In this document: positions 29,167 to 54,511 of the stretch, piece after piece
Layout of the letters: each line of letters starts with the position of its first letter
Position numbering within the stretch: the stretch's first letter is position 1
Assembly: GCA_946480245.1 (NCBI GenBank)
Contig: CAMLIZ010000005.1
Span: forward strand, 1 to 58,606
DNA: 58,606 nt
Direction of reading: 5' to 3'
Source: an uncultured Pseudomonadota bacterium
GTDB taxonomy: Bacteria > Pseudomonadota > Gammaproteobacteria > Burkholderiales > Burkholderiaceae
Made by a program: the position numbers and the translations under genes
Notes under the pieces: generated by a model
What the model was told of the DNA's origin: nothing
The model's database searches: none
The model's input: only the letters and a program-made list of their open reading frames with translations

Positions 29167-30054
29167 ATGCGGAGACGGCGACTCATTGGCGCAGGCCTGC
29201 ACGCGGGTGCCCTCGCCTGTCTTGCAGGCCCGGCGCGCACGCTGGCTCAGGGCGGCGCCAGCGGCGCCTCCACATCAGCCGCCCTGACCTTCGGCACCAC
29301 ACCGGTCTTCCTCAACGACCAACTCGGCTTTCTTGCACGCTGGGGCCCGTACCTGGCGCGCACGGTGGGCATGCCGGTCGAGTTCGTGCAGCGGCGTGCT
29401 TACCGCGACATCATGGCCCTGCTGCGCTCAGGGGAGATCGACTCCGCATGGATCTGCGGCTACCCGTGGGTGGTCAACCGTCCGTACCTGCGCGGGCTTG
29501 CGATGCCGCTGTACCACGGCGATCACTGGTACCAGTCGTACCTCATCGTGCCGGCGCGCGACACCAAAACCAGCGGCCTGGCCGACATGCGCGGGCGCAC
29601 CTATGCGTTCTCCGATCCCGATTCCAATTCCGGCTGCCTGGTTCCGCGCGCCACGCTCGTCAAGCAAGGCTTCGATCCCGACCACTTCTTCAAGCGCACG
29701 TTCTTCACCTGGGGCCACCCCAACGTGGTACGCGCGGTGGGCGCCGGGCTCGCCGATGGCGGCTCGGTGGACGGCTACGTGTGGGACACGCTGCAGATCG
29801 TCGACCCTCAGCTCACCCGCCAGACCCGAGTGGCCTGGCGCAGCGAGAAGTTCGCCTTTCCGCCGCTGGTGGTGCGGGCCGGGCTGTCTACCGAGCTGGA
29901 AGGCCGGCTGCGAGCGGCCCTGTTCGGCATGTCTGACACCGAGGACGGGAAGGCCCTGCTCAAGGAGCTGAATCTCACCGGCTTCGGTCCGTTCAGCGAA
30001 GAGGCGTTCGATGGCATCGCGCGCAACGTGGCCCTGATGAAGTCGCGCATGTGA
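29167..30054 (+). CDS. PhnD-like periplasmic substrate-binding protein
   Basis: This 295-residue exported protein of the phosphate/phosphonate/phosphite ABC-binding (PhnD) fold starts with an Arg-rich signal sequence (MRRRRLIGAGLHAGALACLA) and is probably cleaved after TLAQ. Family features include LTFGTTPVFL, a Y-R-D-I-M-A-L-L segment for ligand closure, GYPWVVNR, FSDPDSNSGCLVPRATL and SVDGYVWDTL. There is no ABC permease or ATPase nearby; instead it overlaps the following sensor kinase gene (GTGA), so it probably presents a ligand to the kinase. The start has GGAGG 6 bases upstream. The ligand is not predictable here. Confidence 0.82.
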   Translation: MRRRRLIGAGLHAGALACLAGPARTLAQGGASGASTSAALTFGTTPVFLNDQLGFLARWGPYLARTVGMPVEFVQRRAYRDIMALLRSGEIDSAWICGYPWVVNRPYLRGLAMPLYHGDHWYQSYLIVPARDTKTSGLADMRGRTYAFSDPDSNSGCLVPRATLVKQGFDPDHFFKRTFFTWGHPNVVRAVGAGLADGGSVDGYVWDTLQIVDPQLTRQTRVAWRSEKFAFPPLVVRAGLSTELEGRLRAALFGMSDTEDGKALLKELNLTGFGPFSEEAFDGIARNVALMKSRM

Positions 30055-32129
30055 CCACCGATCTTCTGGGCGGCCGCGCCCGCTTGTTCCGCAACTGGAG
30101 CTTCCGGGTTCGCGTGCCCCTGCTCATCATCGCCGTGTCGCTCGTCACGGCGCTGTCGATCTCCTTTGCCATCTCGCTGGCCGTGCGCGGCTGGCTGGTG
30201 CATGACCTGCACACCCATGTGCTGTCGGTAGCGCAGTCGCTCAGCCGCAACCTGGTGACGCAGATCGCGCGCGACGACGTGTGGGAGGCATTCCAGGCCG
30301 TGCAGGCGGTCACCACGGCCGAGAGAGGCGCTTACCAGAGCGAGACCGTGGTGCTCGACCGCGAGCAGAAGGTGTTCGCCTCCTCGAATCCGCTGCTCTA
30401 CCCGGTGGGCACCCCAGTGGCGGCACTGCCCATGCCCTACCCGCGCGCACAGCGGCTGCAGGCCGCCAGCAGCGCGGCGGCGCTTTCCGACGAGGACGTG
30501 AACCAGGAGGAGGCAACGCTCGTGAAGATGCCGCTGGTGTCTCTCGACGCGGCGCCGCTGGGCAGCCTGCTGATGCTCTATTCGCACCGGCCGATCGCGC
30601 AGCGCTATGAGCAAGCCGTGATGCGCGTGGGCCTGATCAGCTTCGGCTTCGTGGCGCTGCTGGCACCGCTGGGATGGTGGCTGGGCCATCGGCTGACCGC
30701 GCCGATCTCGCAGGCGACCGCGTCGCTGCACCGGCTCGCGCTGAGCGCCGCGGCCCGTTCGCGCGACTACGCCGGCGGTACCAGCGGCCCGCCGGAGGCG
30801 GACCTGCACGCCTTGCCGGGTGCGGGTGAGCTGACGCAACTGCGGCACTCGGTGGCGATGCTGGAGCGCCAGCTGCACGAGCTGGAGGACCTGCGCGAGC
30901 AGTTCGCGGCGCACGAGCGGCAGAAGGCCCAGGCCGAGATGGCCAGCCGCGCCAAGAGCGCGTTCCTGGCCAGCATGAGCCACGAGTTGCGCACGCCGCT
31001 GAACGCGCTGCTCGGCTATGTGCAGATCATGCAGCTCGACCACGACCTGGGCGAGCGCCCGCGGCGCTATCTGCACACCATGCACGAGAGCGGCCTGCAC
31101 CTGCTGCGCCTGATCGAGGACGCACTGGACATGGCGCGCATCGAGGCAGGCAAGCTCGAGCTCCGGTATGCGGCGGTGGACCTGAAGGCATTGCTCGATC
31201 TCATTGCCGAGAGCATGAGCGCAACCGCGGAAGGCAAGGGCCTGGAGTTCTTCCATGAGGTCGAAGGCCAGCTGCCTGCGGCCTGCAACGCCGACCCCAA
31301 GCGCCTGCAGCAGGTGGTGTGGAACCTGCTGAGCAACGCAATCAAGTTCACGGACCAGGGTTTCGTGCGCCTGAAGGTGCGATGCCTCAAGGCCGACGAC
31401 TACCTCGCCCGCATTTGCATCGAGGTAGAAGACAGCGGCATCGGCCTGTCGCCTGACGACGCGCAGCGCATCTTCCTGCCCTTCGAGCAGGCGGGCGATG
31501 CGTCGCAGCGCTCGCAGGGCGCCGGCCTCGGCCTGGCCATCACCAGCGAGCTGGTGCAGCTGATGGGCAGCCGCATCCACCTCGACAGCGAGCGCGGAAA
31601 GGGCAGCCGCTTCTGGTTCGAACTGGAACTGCCAGTGCTGCAGCGGCACACCGTGCTCGCTCCCGCGCCGCCCGCCCACGTGGGCGGCTACCTGGGGCCG
31701 CGCCGCATGGTGCTGATCGCCGACGACGTGGACCACAACCGGGCCGTGCTCGACGAGCTGCTCGGCTCGCTGGGATTCGTCATCCGGCACGCCGCCAACG
31801 GTGAGGAACTGCTGCAGCGGGCGCGGCTGAACCGGCCCGACCTGATCATCACCGACATCGTGATGGCACCTGTGGATGGGCTGGAGGCAATGCGGCGCCT
31901 GCGTGCAACGCCCACGCTGATGACCGTGCCGGTCATCGCGCTGTCTGCCGCCGCTTCGGACGGCACGCGCGCGCAGAGCCTGGCCGCTGGCGCTGACGCC
32001 TTCCTCACCAAGCCGGTCCAGGTGAGGCAGTTGCTGCTCGAGATGACGCGGCTGATGGCAGTCAACTGGACGCCGGAGGCACCCGCGGCGGCCGGCGGCC
32101 CGTCAGCGGGCCGCCGCGGGGAAGCCTAG
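30051..32129 (+). CDS. Hybrid sensor histidine kinase with receiver domain
   Basis: This 692-residue inner-membrane kinase has transmembrane helices at about 20-45 and 190-215 flanking a ~145-residue periplasmic sensor region. It continues with a HAMP-like segment, a coiled coil, HisKA with SMSHELRTPLN (His ~311), HATPase_c with NLLSNAIKF and GAGLGLAI, and a C-terminal receiver with IADDVD and LIITDIVM (Asp ~602) and TKPVQ. It starts with a GTG overlapping the stop of the binding-protein gene, implying coupled production and a sensory pair. No separate response regulator or output gene lies next to it. It ends against the convergent phosphopantetheinyl transferase gene with a 4-base overlap. 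Confidence 0.93.
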   Translation: MTTDLLGGRARLFRNWSFRVRVPLLIIAVSLVTALSISFAISLAVRGWLVHDLHTHVLSVAQSLSRNLVTQIARDDVWEAFQAVQAVTTAERGAYQSETVVLDREQKVFASSNPLLYPVGTPVAALPMPYPRAQRLQAASSAAALSDEDVNQEEATLVKMPLVSLDAAPLGSLLMLYSHRPIAQRYEQAVMRVGLISFGFVALLAPLGWWLGHRLTAPISQATASLHRLALSAAARSRDYAGGTSGPPEADLHALPGAGELTQLRHSVAMLERQLHELEDLREQFAAHERQKAQAEMASRAKSAFLASMSHELRTPLNALLGYVQIMQLDHDLGERPRRYLHTMHESGLHLLRLIEDALDMARIEAGKLELRYAAVDLKALLDLIAESMSATAEGKGLEFFHEVEGQLPAACNADPKRLQQVVWNLLSNAIKFTDQGFVRLKVRCLKADDYLARICIEVEDSGIGLSPDDAQRIFLPFEQAGDASQRSQGAGLGLAITSELVQLMGSRIHLDSERGKGSRFWFELELPVLQRHTVLAPAPPAHVGGYLGPRRMVLIADDVDHNRAVLDELLGSLGFVIRHAANGEELLQRARLNRPDLIITDIVMAPVDGLEAMRRLRATPTLMTVPVIALSAAASDGTRAQSLAAGADAFLTKPVQVRQLLLEMTRLMAVNWTPEAPAAAGGPSAGRRGEA

Positions 32130-32884
32130 ACCGACCAAGGTGGCTGATGGCGGTGCAACACCGCCGTATGGACCTGGTCGCCCTCGACGACGAAACAACC
32201 TTGCAGGGCAGGCAGCACGCCGGCAAACGGCTTGCTTGCCACCGGTGCGATGACGAAGGAGCGTGGGCGCCGGTCGATCGCCAGCACCTCGACGTCGAGG
32301 AAGTCGACGTATCGCCCGACCAGCGGATAGATCGCCTTGTAGTAGGCCTCTTTCGCGCTGAAGACGAGCGTGAGCAGAAGCTGATTCTCGTCGGCGGCCG
32401 ACCAACCCCCGTGTTCGGCCGGCACACAGCAGGGCAGCGCAAACGCCTGCGCCTGGGAGGCGTCAGCGCCCACTTAGCAGTCGAAGCCGATGCCCTGAAC
32501 AGAAGGATCGTCACATGCCAGCGCCGCGGCCGCGCGGGTTGTGTGGGTGATCGATCCCGTCACGCCGTGCGGCCATTGCGGCGCCCCCGACGCCTGGCGC
32601 GCCACCGCCGGGTTCACCAAGCCAAGCTCTTCGAGGCAACGCTCGGCACAGAGCCGCCCGGCCATGAAGCTTTGGCGGCGCGCCAGGGAGGCTGCAGCCA
32701 GGCCGCGGGGAATCAGCCTCACGTCGAGCAGCCCCGCCAGTGGCGAGACGGCCTCCATCGGAAGCATCCAGCGCACGTGGGGCACGTCAAGCATCGCCGG
32801 CATGCGCACGAAGGCCAGGCTGCATTCGGCCATGGTCGCTGCATGGTGCTCTCGCAGCCAGGCAGTCAGTGACGGCGTGTTCAT
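32126..32884 (-). pseudogene. EntD/Sfp-type phosphopantetheinyl transferase with an in-frame stop
   Basis: This enzyme would attach the phosphopantetheine arm to NRPS carrier domains. The frame from ATG 32884 (GGAGG 8 bases upstream) gives FMAGRLCAERCLEELG, PQWPHGVTGSITHT and GIGFDC, then TAA at 32474-32476. The same frame continues with VGADASQAQAF and LVFSAKEAYYKAIYPLVG, the FxxKE motif, to 32126. In the family GxDxE supplies the Mg ligands, and the stop sits at that Glu position (GAA to TAA would explain it). So the catalytic domain is split. It is either a fresh nonsense mutation or a sequence error; restart at the GTG 32473 would yield only the C-terminal half. It lies beside the NRPS locus it should serve. 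Confidence 0.8.
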
Positions 32885-33060
32885 CGCGCCCACCTCCTGC
32901 GCCCCCGACACCGAGTCGCCCATGCATCGCCCTCTCATCCGGACCCTTCAGACGATTATCCGGTTCGGGGTACCGAGTTCCTGCGCACTCTTACGGCACG
33001 ACAGATGGGCTTACTTATTCGATCCCATCGCATAGGGAAGAGCGTGGGGTTAGCCTGGGT

Positions 33061-35133
33061 CTAGAAGACAAGCACCTTGGATTCCCGCAAGTTCTCCAGG
33101 AAATCGCACACCTCGCTCACCGCGTCATCGGAATCGTCGGAAAACACCTCGTTGGTGATCTCGCGAATGCTCCTGGTGCCGTCAATGGTCGAGAGCACTT
33201 TGATGGCCTCTCCCTCGATCTTGAGCAAGCTGTAGTTCGGTGTTGCCAAGTACAGAATCTCGTCGTCCGTGCGCGAAGGCTCAAAGCCGTCGTAAGCCCA
33301 ACGCGCGACGAATTTCTCGATGCGCGGCGACAGCATCGGCACGCTGTGGGCACCCACGGCAAGCGTTGCATCGCCACCCGTTGCTGCGCCATCCTGCAGC
33401 GCGAGGTCGTTCCACGTCCAGTGCGCCGTGGTCAGGAACGTGAACGCGCCCCCGATGCCCACGGAGAACCCTTCGTCGGCCAACGGATACTTCTCGATCA
33501 GCTTCGCCTTGAACTCGCTGTGGAGTTCTCGGGCCTGCTCGGTCGTGATGCCGCTGCGGATCTTGAAATCCCAGGAAGGCTGGACGAAGCGGTCGTCGCG
33601 CGCTGTGAGATCGACGTCGAAGTTCTCGGGGTGTGCGGCAATGATCGACCCGCGCGACACCGAGAAGATGTTCAGGGCGAAGAAGCGGATGCGATGGCTG
33701 TTATCGAACAGGAACTGGAAGGTCTGGCGGGCCTCGTCTTCGGTCTCGCCGGGAAACCCGATGATCACCATGGCCGAAGTCTTGATGTCCTCGCGCCGGC
33801 AGTCGTCCAGGATCTCGCTCACGCGGTTCATCCGGATGCGCTTGTCCATCAGCTCGCGCACTCTATCGACCGCCGACTCGAGACCGAACCGGATGTGCCG
33901 GCAGCCCGCGCGCTTCATCATGCCGATGATTTCGGAAGACAACGTGTTGTCGAAACGCAGTTCGGCATCCCACACGATGTTCAGGTCGGCCTCGCCGATG
34001 GCCTGCGACATCTCCTTGATGTGCTTGGGGGCCATGACATCGATCGAAAAGTTGAAATTGACCGCTTCTCCCGGGCCGAAATGGCTCTGGACGCGCTTGA
34101 TGTCCTGCGCGATTTCGGGACCGGTACGAGTGCGATAGCCGCGTGTGGCGTAGGAGATCGAGCAGAACGTGCAGCGCATGTAGCAGCCCCGCGCCACCGG
34201 GAGCAGAAACACCGTCTGCGGCGCCAGATAGCTACCAATGTTCAGCCCGCGGTAATCGGGGGTATTCAGCGCATGGATGTCCTCTTCATGACGCCCGGCG
34301 GAGCGCAGCGCCATGCCCGCGCGTTGGTACACGAGGTTGGGAACCTGGCTCAGCTGCACCAGCTTGCCGCCCGACTCGAGCAGCTTCAACAGCGCCGTTT
34401 CGCCCTCGCCCTCGATGATGTAATCCCAAAGGCCGAAGATCTCGCGGCGCTCGAAAAAGGTCTCGATGATCGTGGACAGGTACGCACCGCCCAGGACGAT
34501 CTTTGTCTGCGGCAGCGCCCTGCGCAGGGCTGCGCATGCGAGCAGCGAGGGAAACAGCTGCCGCGGATAGGTGATCGAGATTCCCACCATCGGTGGCTGC
34601 GCGGCCACCATGTCGGGCACAAGTCGGTCCGCGATGAACGACTCGTACACGAAGGGTGGAGCATCGAGGGCCGTCATGGCCTCTGTTCGTGACAATGCCT
34701 GGAACGAGGTGGGGCGTGGCATGCCGCGGCGCTCGCAGATACCCAGCAGTGTCTGGAAATTCGTCAGTAGCCTCAGTCGCCGGCTGAGCAGGCCAAGGTC
34801 GTCAATGATCGACTTGCTGCGCAGTTCGAGCAGGCACTCCATGAACGAGCCGATGACCGGCTTCAGTTGCTCGCAGAGCAGTCGTAGATCGACGTAATCC
34901 TCCCAGCCGGCCTGTCCGATGCCGTCTTGCTCGATCTCTTCGACGGCGGCGAGAAGGTCTGCCCACAAACGTTCGATGTGGCCCGGCCGGCTCCAGTAAT
35001 GCGCGAACTCGACACCATAGTCGCGCTGCTCCACATCAAAGCCGCGTGGCCGCAAGTGCCCGGCGAGCGAAGGCATCGCCGTGTACGGCTGCGTCATGTC
35101 GCCGATAGGCATAGAGATGAGGAAGAGGTCCAT
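33061..35133 (-). CDS. B12-binding radical SAM enzyme with C-terminal PqqD-like domain
   Basis: This 690-residue protein resembles RiPP-maturation radical SAM proteins. Residues ~1-260 look like a cobalamin-binding domain (LFLISMPIGDM at the start, VGISITYPRQLFPSLLACAA, KIVLGGAYLS). The radical SAM core (about 300-560) has the 4Fe-4S motif CYMRCTFC near 321 and IRFGLESA. The last ~65 residues (YLATPNYSLLKIEGEAIKVL, TIDGTRSIREITNEVF, VCDFLENL) read as a PqqD-like peptide-recognition (RRE) domain. This suggests cobalamin-dependent methylation or a related radical modification of a ribosomal peptide. The 53-residue peptide gene lies just upstream on the same strand. An alternative is modification of the NRPS product, as CysS does for cystobactamid. 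Codon use is less GC-rich than in the T6SS region. Confidence 0.85.
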   Translation of the reverse strand: MDLFLISMPIGDMTQPYTAMPSLAGHLRPRGFDVEQRDYGVEFAHYWSRPGHIERLWADLLAAVEEIEQDGIGQAGWEDYVDLRLLCEQLKPVIGSFMECLLELRSKSIIDDLGLLSRRLRLLTNFQTLLGICERRGMPRPTSFQALSRTEAMTALDAPPFVYESFIADRLVPDMVAAQPPMVGISITYPRQLFPSLLACAALRRALPQTKIVLGGAYLSTIIETFFERREIFGLWDYIIEGEGETALLKLLESGGKLVQLSQVPNLVYQRAGMALRSAGRHEEDIHALNTPDYRGLNIGSYLAPQTVFLLPVARGCYMRCTFCSISYATRGYRTRTGPEIAQDIKRVQSHFGPGEAVNFNFSIDVMAPKHIKEMSQAIGEADLNIVWDAELRFDNTLSSEIIGMMKRAGCRHIRFGLESAVDRVRELMDKRIRMNRVSEILDDCRREDIKTSAMVIIGFPGETEDEARQTFQFLFDNSHRIRFFALNIFSVSRGSIIAAHPENFDVDLTARDDRFVQPSWDFKIRSGITTEQARELHSEFKAKLIEKYPLADEGFSVGIGGAFTFLTTAHWTWNDLALQDGAATGGDATLAVGAHSVPMLSPRIEKFVARWAYDGFEPSRTDDEILYLATPNYSLLKIEGEAIKVLSTIDGTRSIREITNEVFSDDSDDAVSEVCDFLENLRESKVLVF

Positions 35134-35207
35134 GCAGATGCCCTGATCCTTGCTGCAAATGTTCTCTTGTACTAAGCGCCGAATTGCGTTGGCTCAAGGG
35201 TCGAGAA

Positions 35208-35235
35208 AAGTTCGGGCGCCGCGGCGCCCGAACTT
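35208..35235 (-). terminator. Intrinsic terminator between the small peptide gene and the radical SAM gene
   Basis: On the - strand, five bases after the peptide stop codon, AAGTTCGGGCGCC pairs perfectly with GGCGCCCGAACTT (13 pairs, minimal loop), and the stem runs into CTTTTCTC, a short T-tract. This is a strong Rho-independent terminator or attenuator. It would make the peptide transcript more abundant than that of the enzyme gene 74 bases beyond the hairpin, which then depends on read-through or a weak promoter in 35134-35207. Confidence 0.8.
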
Positions 35236-35240
35236 GAGGA

Positions 35241-35402
35241 TCACTCGACCTTGGACGCTTCCTTCTGGATGCCGCCATGCTTGGTGTTCGTGCTGGCGTG
35301 CACCTTGCGCGGGAATGCCTCGACCTTGAGGCGGGAACCCGTTGCGCACTTGGCGGGATGCGGGTTCTGCGCAAGAGAGTTGTGGATGGTGTGTTGTTTC
35401 AT
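35241..35402 (-). CDS. 53-residue basic peptide, candidate RiPP precursor
   Basis: This short frame begins MKQHTIHNSLAQNPHP, continues with AKCATGSRLKVEAFPRKV and ends HASTNTKHGGIQKEASKVE. It is rich in Lys, His, Asn, Thr and Ser, with a single Cys and no hydrophobic segment or signal peptide. AAAAGGAGA lies 10 bases before the ATG, one of the best ribosome sites in the window, and an intrinsic terminator follows the stop at once. It lies between the large NRPS gene (193 bases away) and a radical SAM enzyme with a peptide-recognition domain, all on one strand. This is the arrangement expected of a ribosomal peptide precursor and its maturase. I recognise no known precursor family, and the leader/core boundary cannot be assigned. 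It could also be a small regulatory protein. Confidence 0.65.
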   Translation of the reverse strand: MKQHTIHNSLAQNPHPAKCATGSRLKVEAFPRKVHASTNTKHGGIQKEASKVE

Positions 35403-35595
35403 CTTGGTGGATCTCCTTTTCGATTACCAGGGAACTTCACGCGCAAGAACCTCTGCCGGACGGCATACGGTTCTCAAGCGTGAATTGCGGGAAATACAAC
35501 TGGCCTGCAGGCCAAGGGACGTACGGCTTGGCACTTCGGGGGTTGTATCTTCGTTCGCGTGCGCGGCAGGCTGTTGTTCGCCGCAGGGCTGTTGG

Positions 35596-52458
<16,863 letters not shown>

Positions 52459-52806
52459 GCGTAGGGCCGAGCGGCATCAAAGACGATGCTCTGCCCGTCC
52501 TCGAACACTGAAAACATCACCGCCTGCAGTAGGTCGCCGATGGATATCACCACAAATCCCAACTGGTTCACACCCCCTCGGGGGCGTGAAACGGTTGATC
52601 CGGCGACGCGGGGCCGAAGGACACAAGGACAGCCCCCCCTAATTGAGGGAACAGCGCGTCAAGGTACTGGCAATCAGCGCCTGGACATGGCTAGGGTTCA
52701 GCCGTCGACAAACAGCAGGCCCAACAGAAGCAGTGCGACCCGCCACAGGTGTGCGGCGTCACCGGCCACGGCCGGCTGATTGCGCTGAGTCTCAATCGAC
52801 CGACTC
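52459..52806. other. Divergent control region between the two NRPS operons
   Basis: These 348 bases lie between the divergent NRPS gene (- strand) and the aminotransferase operon (+ strand). I find no gene in them. They must carry at least two promoters; the notable element is the dyad at 52561-52596, listed separately. No regulator gene is adjacent, so control probably comes from outside the visible cluster. Confidence 0.6.
52561..52596. promoter_or_regulatory. 36-base dyad, candidate operator for the divergent NRPS operons
   Basis: AACTGGTTCACACCCCC and GGGGGCGTGAAACGGTT form arms of an inverted repeat centred at 52578/52579, with three mismatched pairs in the outer 13. There is no T-tract on either side. 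It lies about 103 bases from the NRPS start and 211 from the aminotransferase start, so one bound dimer could govern both directions. Which regulator would bind is unknown. Confidence 0.45.
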
Positions 52807-54225
52807 ATGACCGAATCCTCTGGACCGCCGCTGCCAACCTTCGCCGAGTTCCTGCGGCAGGGGCCAATGACACTGGAAAGCGATGCATTGCTGCAGCGGC
52901 AGGCGGCCCGGGAGTCGAATGCGCGGTCCTACCCCCGGCGCATCCCGCTGGCGTTGCAGCAGGCCCATGGCATATACCTGCGCGACACACGCGGTCAGGT
53001 CTTCATGGACTGCCTGGCGGGTGCCGGAACGATGGCACTGGGCCACAACCATGCCCGTGCCGTCGATGCGATGCGCCGCACGCTCGATTCCGCCCTGCCA
53101 CTGCACACGCTGGACCTCACCACCCCGGTGAAGGACAACTTCATCGAGACCTTGTTCTGCAGCCTTCCGCACGACTTCGCACGGCGATGCCGCATCCAGT
53201 TTTGCGGCCCCACCGGTGCCGACGCCATCGAGGCCGCCCTCAAGCTGGCCAAGACGACCACGGGGCGCGACGGGGTGTTCGCATTCTCGGGTGCATATCA
53301 CGGCATGACGCACGGGGCGCTGAGCGTCACCGGCAACCTCGCGCCCAAGCAGCCGCTCGGCACCTTGATGCCGAATGTGCACTTCCTGCCCTACCCCTAT
53401 GACTACCGCTGTCCCTTCGGGTGGGGCGGCGAAGCGGGTGTGAATGCGGGCCTCAATTACATCGAGCGGCTGCTGGCCGACCCCGAGTCGGGCATCCTGC
53501 CGCCCGCTGCGCTGCTTGTTGAAGTGGTGCAGGGCGAGGGAGGCGTGATTCCGGCGCCGGCGCACTGGCTGCAGCGCCTGCGCTCGCTCACGCAGCAACA
53601 CGGCATCGTGATGATCATCGACGAAGTGCAGACGGGAATCGGCCGCACAGGAACGCTGTTCGCGTTCGAGCAGGCCGGCATCGTGCCTGATGTGCTGGTG
53701 CTTTCCAAGGCCATCGGCGGCGGACTTCCGCTGTCGGTGATCGTGTATGACGACGCCCTTGATACCTGGGCGCCCGGCGCCCACGCGGGCACCTTTCGCG
53801 GCAACCAGTTGGCCATGGCGGCTGGCGCAGTGACCCTGCAGGAGGTCCAGGAGCAGAAGCTGCCAGCCCATGCGCTGGCGATGGGGCAGCGATTGGTCGG
53901 CGCGCTGCAGGAGTTGCAGCGCGGGCACGCCTGCATCGGCGACGTGCGAGGTCGCGGCCTGATGGTCGGCGTAGAGATCGTCGATGAGCAGCACCAGCCG
54001 GACGCCTTGGGCAGCAGGCCGGCGTGCGGACCCTTGGCACGCGCCATCCAACAGCAATGCCTGCGCCGCGGCATCGTCCTGGAACTGGGCGGCCGCCACG
54101 GTGCAGTGCTGCGCTTTCTTCCGCCTCTCATCATCACGGCGCAGGAAATCGACGTGCTCGCGGAGCGGTTCTCCCTGGCGGTAGGCGCCGCCGTCTCCCA
54201 GCACCGTGCCACGAGCCCCGACTGA
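52807..54225 (+). CDS. Class III aminotransferase, probable diaminobutyrate-2-oxoglutarate transaminase
   Basis: This 472-residue PLP enzyme resembles PvdH/EctB-type enzymes that make 2,4-diaminobutyrate from aspartate semialdehyde. Family wording includes ESNARSYPRRIP, AGAGTMALGHNH, LPLHTLDLTTPVKDNF, QFCGPTGADAIEAALKLAK, IIDEVQTGIGRTG and the PLP Lys in LSKAIGGGLPL (Lys ~301). The length is typical. As first gene of the + strand NRPS operon it probably supplies diaminobutyrate as a building block, the role PvdH plays in pyoverdine synthesis; substrate choice is inferred. No clear Shine-Dalgarno is seen before ATG 52807. Confidence 0.85.
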   Translation: MTESSGPPLPTFAEFLRQGPMTLESDALLQRQAARESNARSYPRRIPLALQQAHGIYLRDTRGQVFMDCLAGAGTMALGHNHARAVDAMRRTLDSALPLHTLDLTTPVKDNFIETLFCSLPHDFARRCRIQFCGPTGADAIEAALKLAKTTTGRDGVFAFSGAYHGMTHGALSVTGNLAPKQPLGTLMPNVHFLPYPYDYRCPFGWGGEAGVNAGLNYIERLLADPESGILPPAALLVEVVQGEGGVIPAPAHWLQRLRSLTQQHGIVMIIDEVQTGIGRTGTLFAFEQAGIVPDVLVLSKAIGGGLPLSVIVYDDALDTWAPGAHAGTFRGNQLAMAAGAVTLQEVQEQKLPAHALAMGQRLVGALQELQRGHACIGDVRGRGLMVGVEIVDEQHQPDALGSRPACGPLARAIQQQCLRRGIVLELGGRHGAVLRFLPPLIITAQEIDVLAERFSLAVGAAVSQHRATSPD

Positions 54226-54301
54226 CAAGACCGCTGTGGCAGGCGCGATCATGCGGGCCACAGCACGAACAACCCTTCATCCACGAAAGGAATTGGCTTC
54301 C

Positions 54302-54511
54302 ATGAGTACCGCACTTGATGACCAGGATGACGTCTTTGTGGTCGTCGTCAATCACGAAGACCAGCACGCGCTTTGGCTGCCCCACTCACCCGTGCCCAAT
54401 GGATGGACGCTGAAGTTCGGCCCCGACAAGAAGGCGGCCTGCCTGGAATACGTGAAGCAGAACTGGACCGACATGCGGCCCAAGAGCTTGGTCGAAGCGA
54501 CCAAGGGGTGA
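54302..54511 (+). CDS. MbtH-like protein
   Basis: This 69-residue NRPS accessory protein binds adenylation domains and helps them fold or act. Signature residues are present: VVVNHEDQHALWLP, PVPNGWTLKFG and WTDMRPKSL. The ATG is preceded by GAAAGGA about 10 bases upstream; the longer in-frame extension has no ribosome site. It lies 76 bases after the aminotransferase gene and 112 bases before the PabB-PabC gene, in an operon leading to the second NRPS. Confidence 0.95.
   Translation: MSTALDDQDDVFVVVVNHEDQHALWLPHSPVPNGWTLKFGPDKKAACLEYVKQNWTDMRPKSLVEATKG

Noticed and set aside
32126..32473. Separate 115-codon gene starting at GTG 32473
   Set aside because: It is the same frame as the upstream half, contains only the FxxKE part of the transferase, and has no ribosome site of its own.
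35501..35514. Palindrome TGGCCTGCAGGCCA after the NRPS stop, as a terminator
   Set aside because: The usable stem is short and no T-tract follows on either strand; a chance or restriction-type palindrome is as likely.
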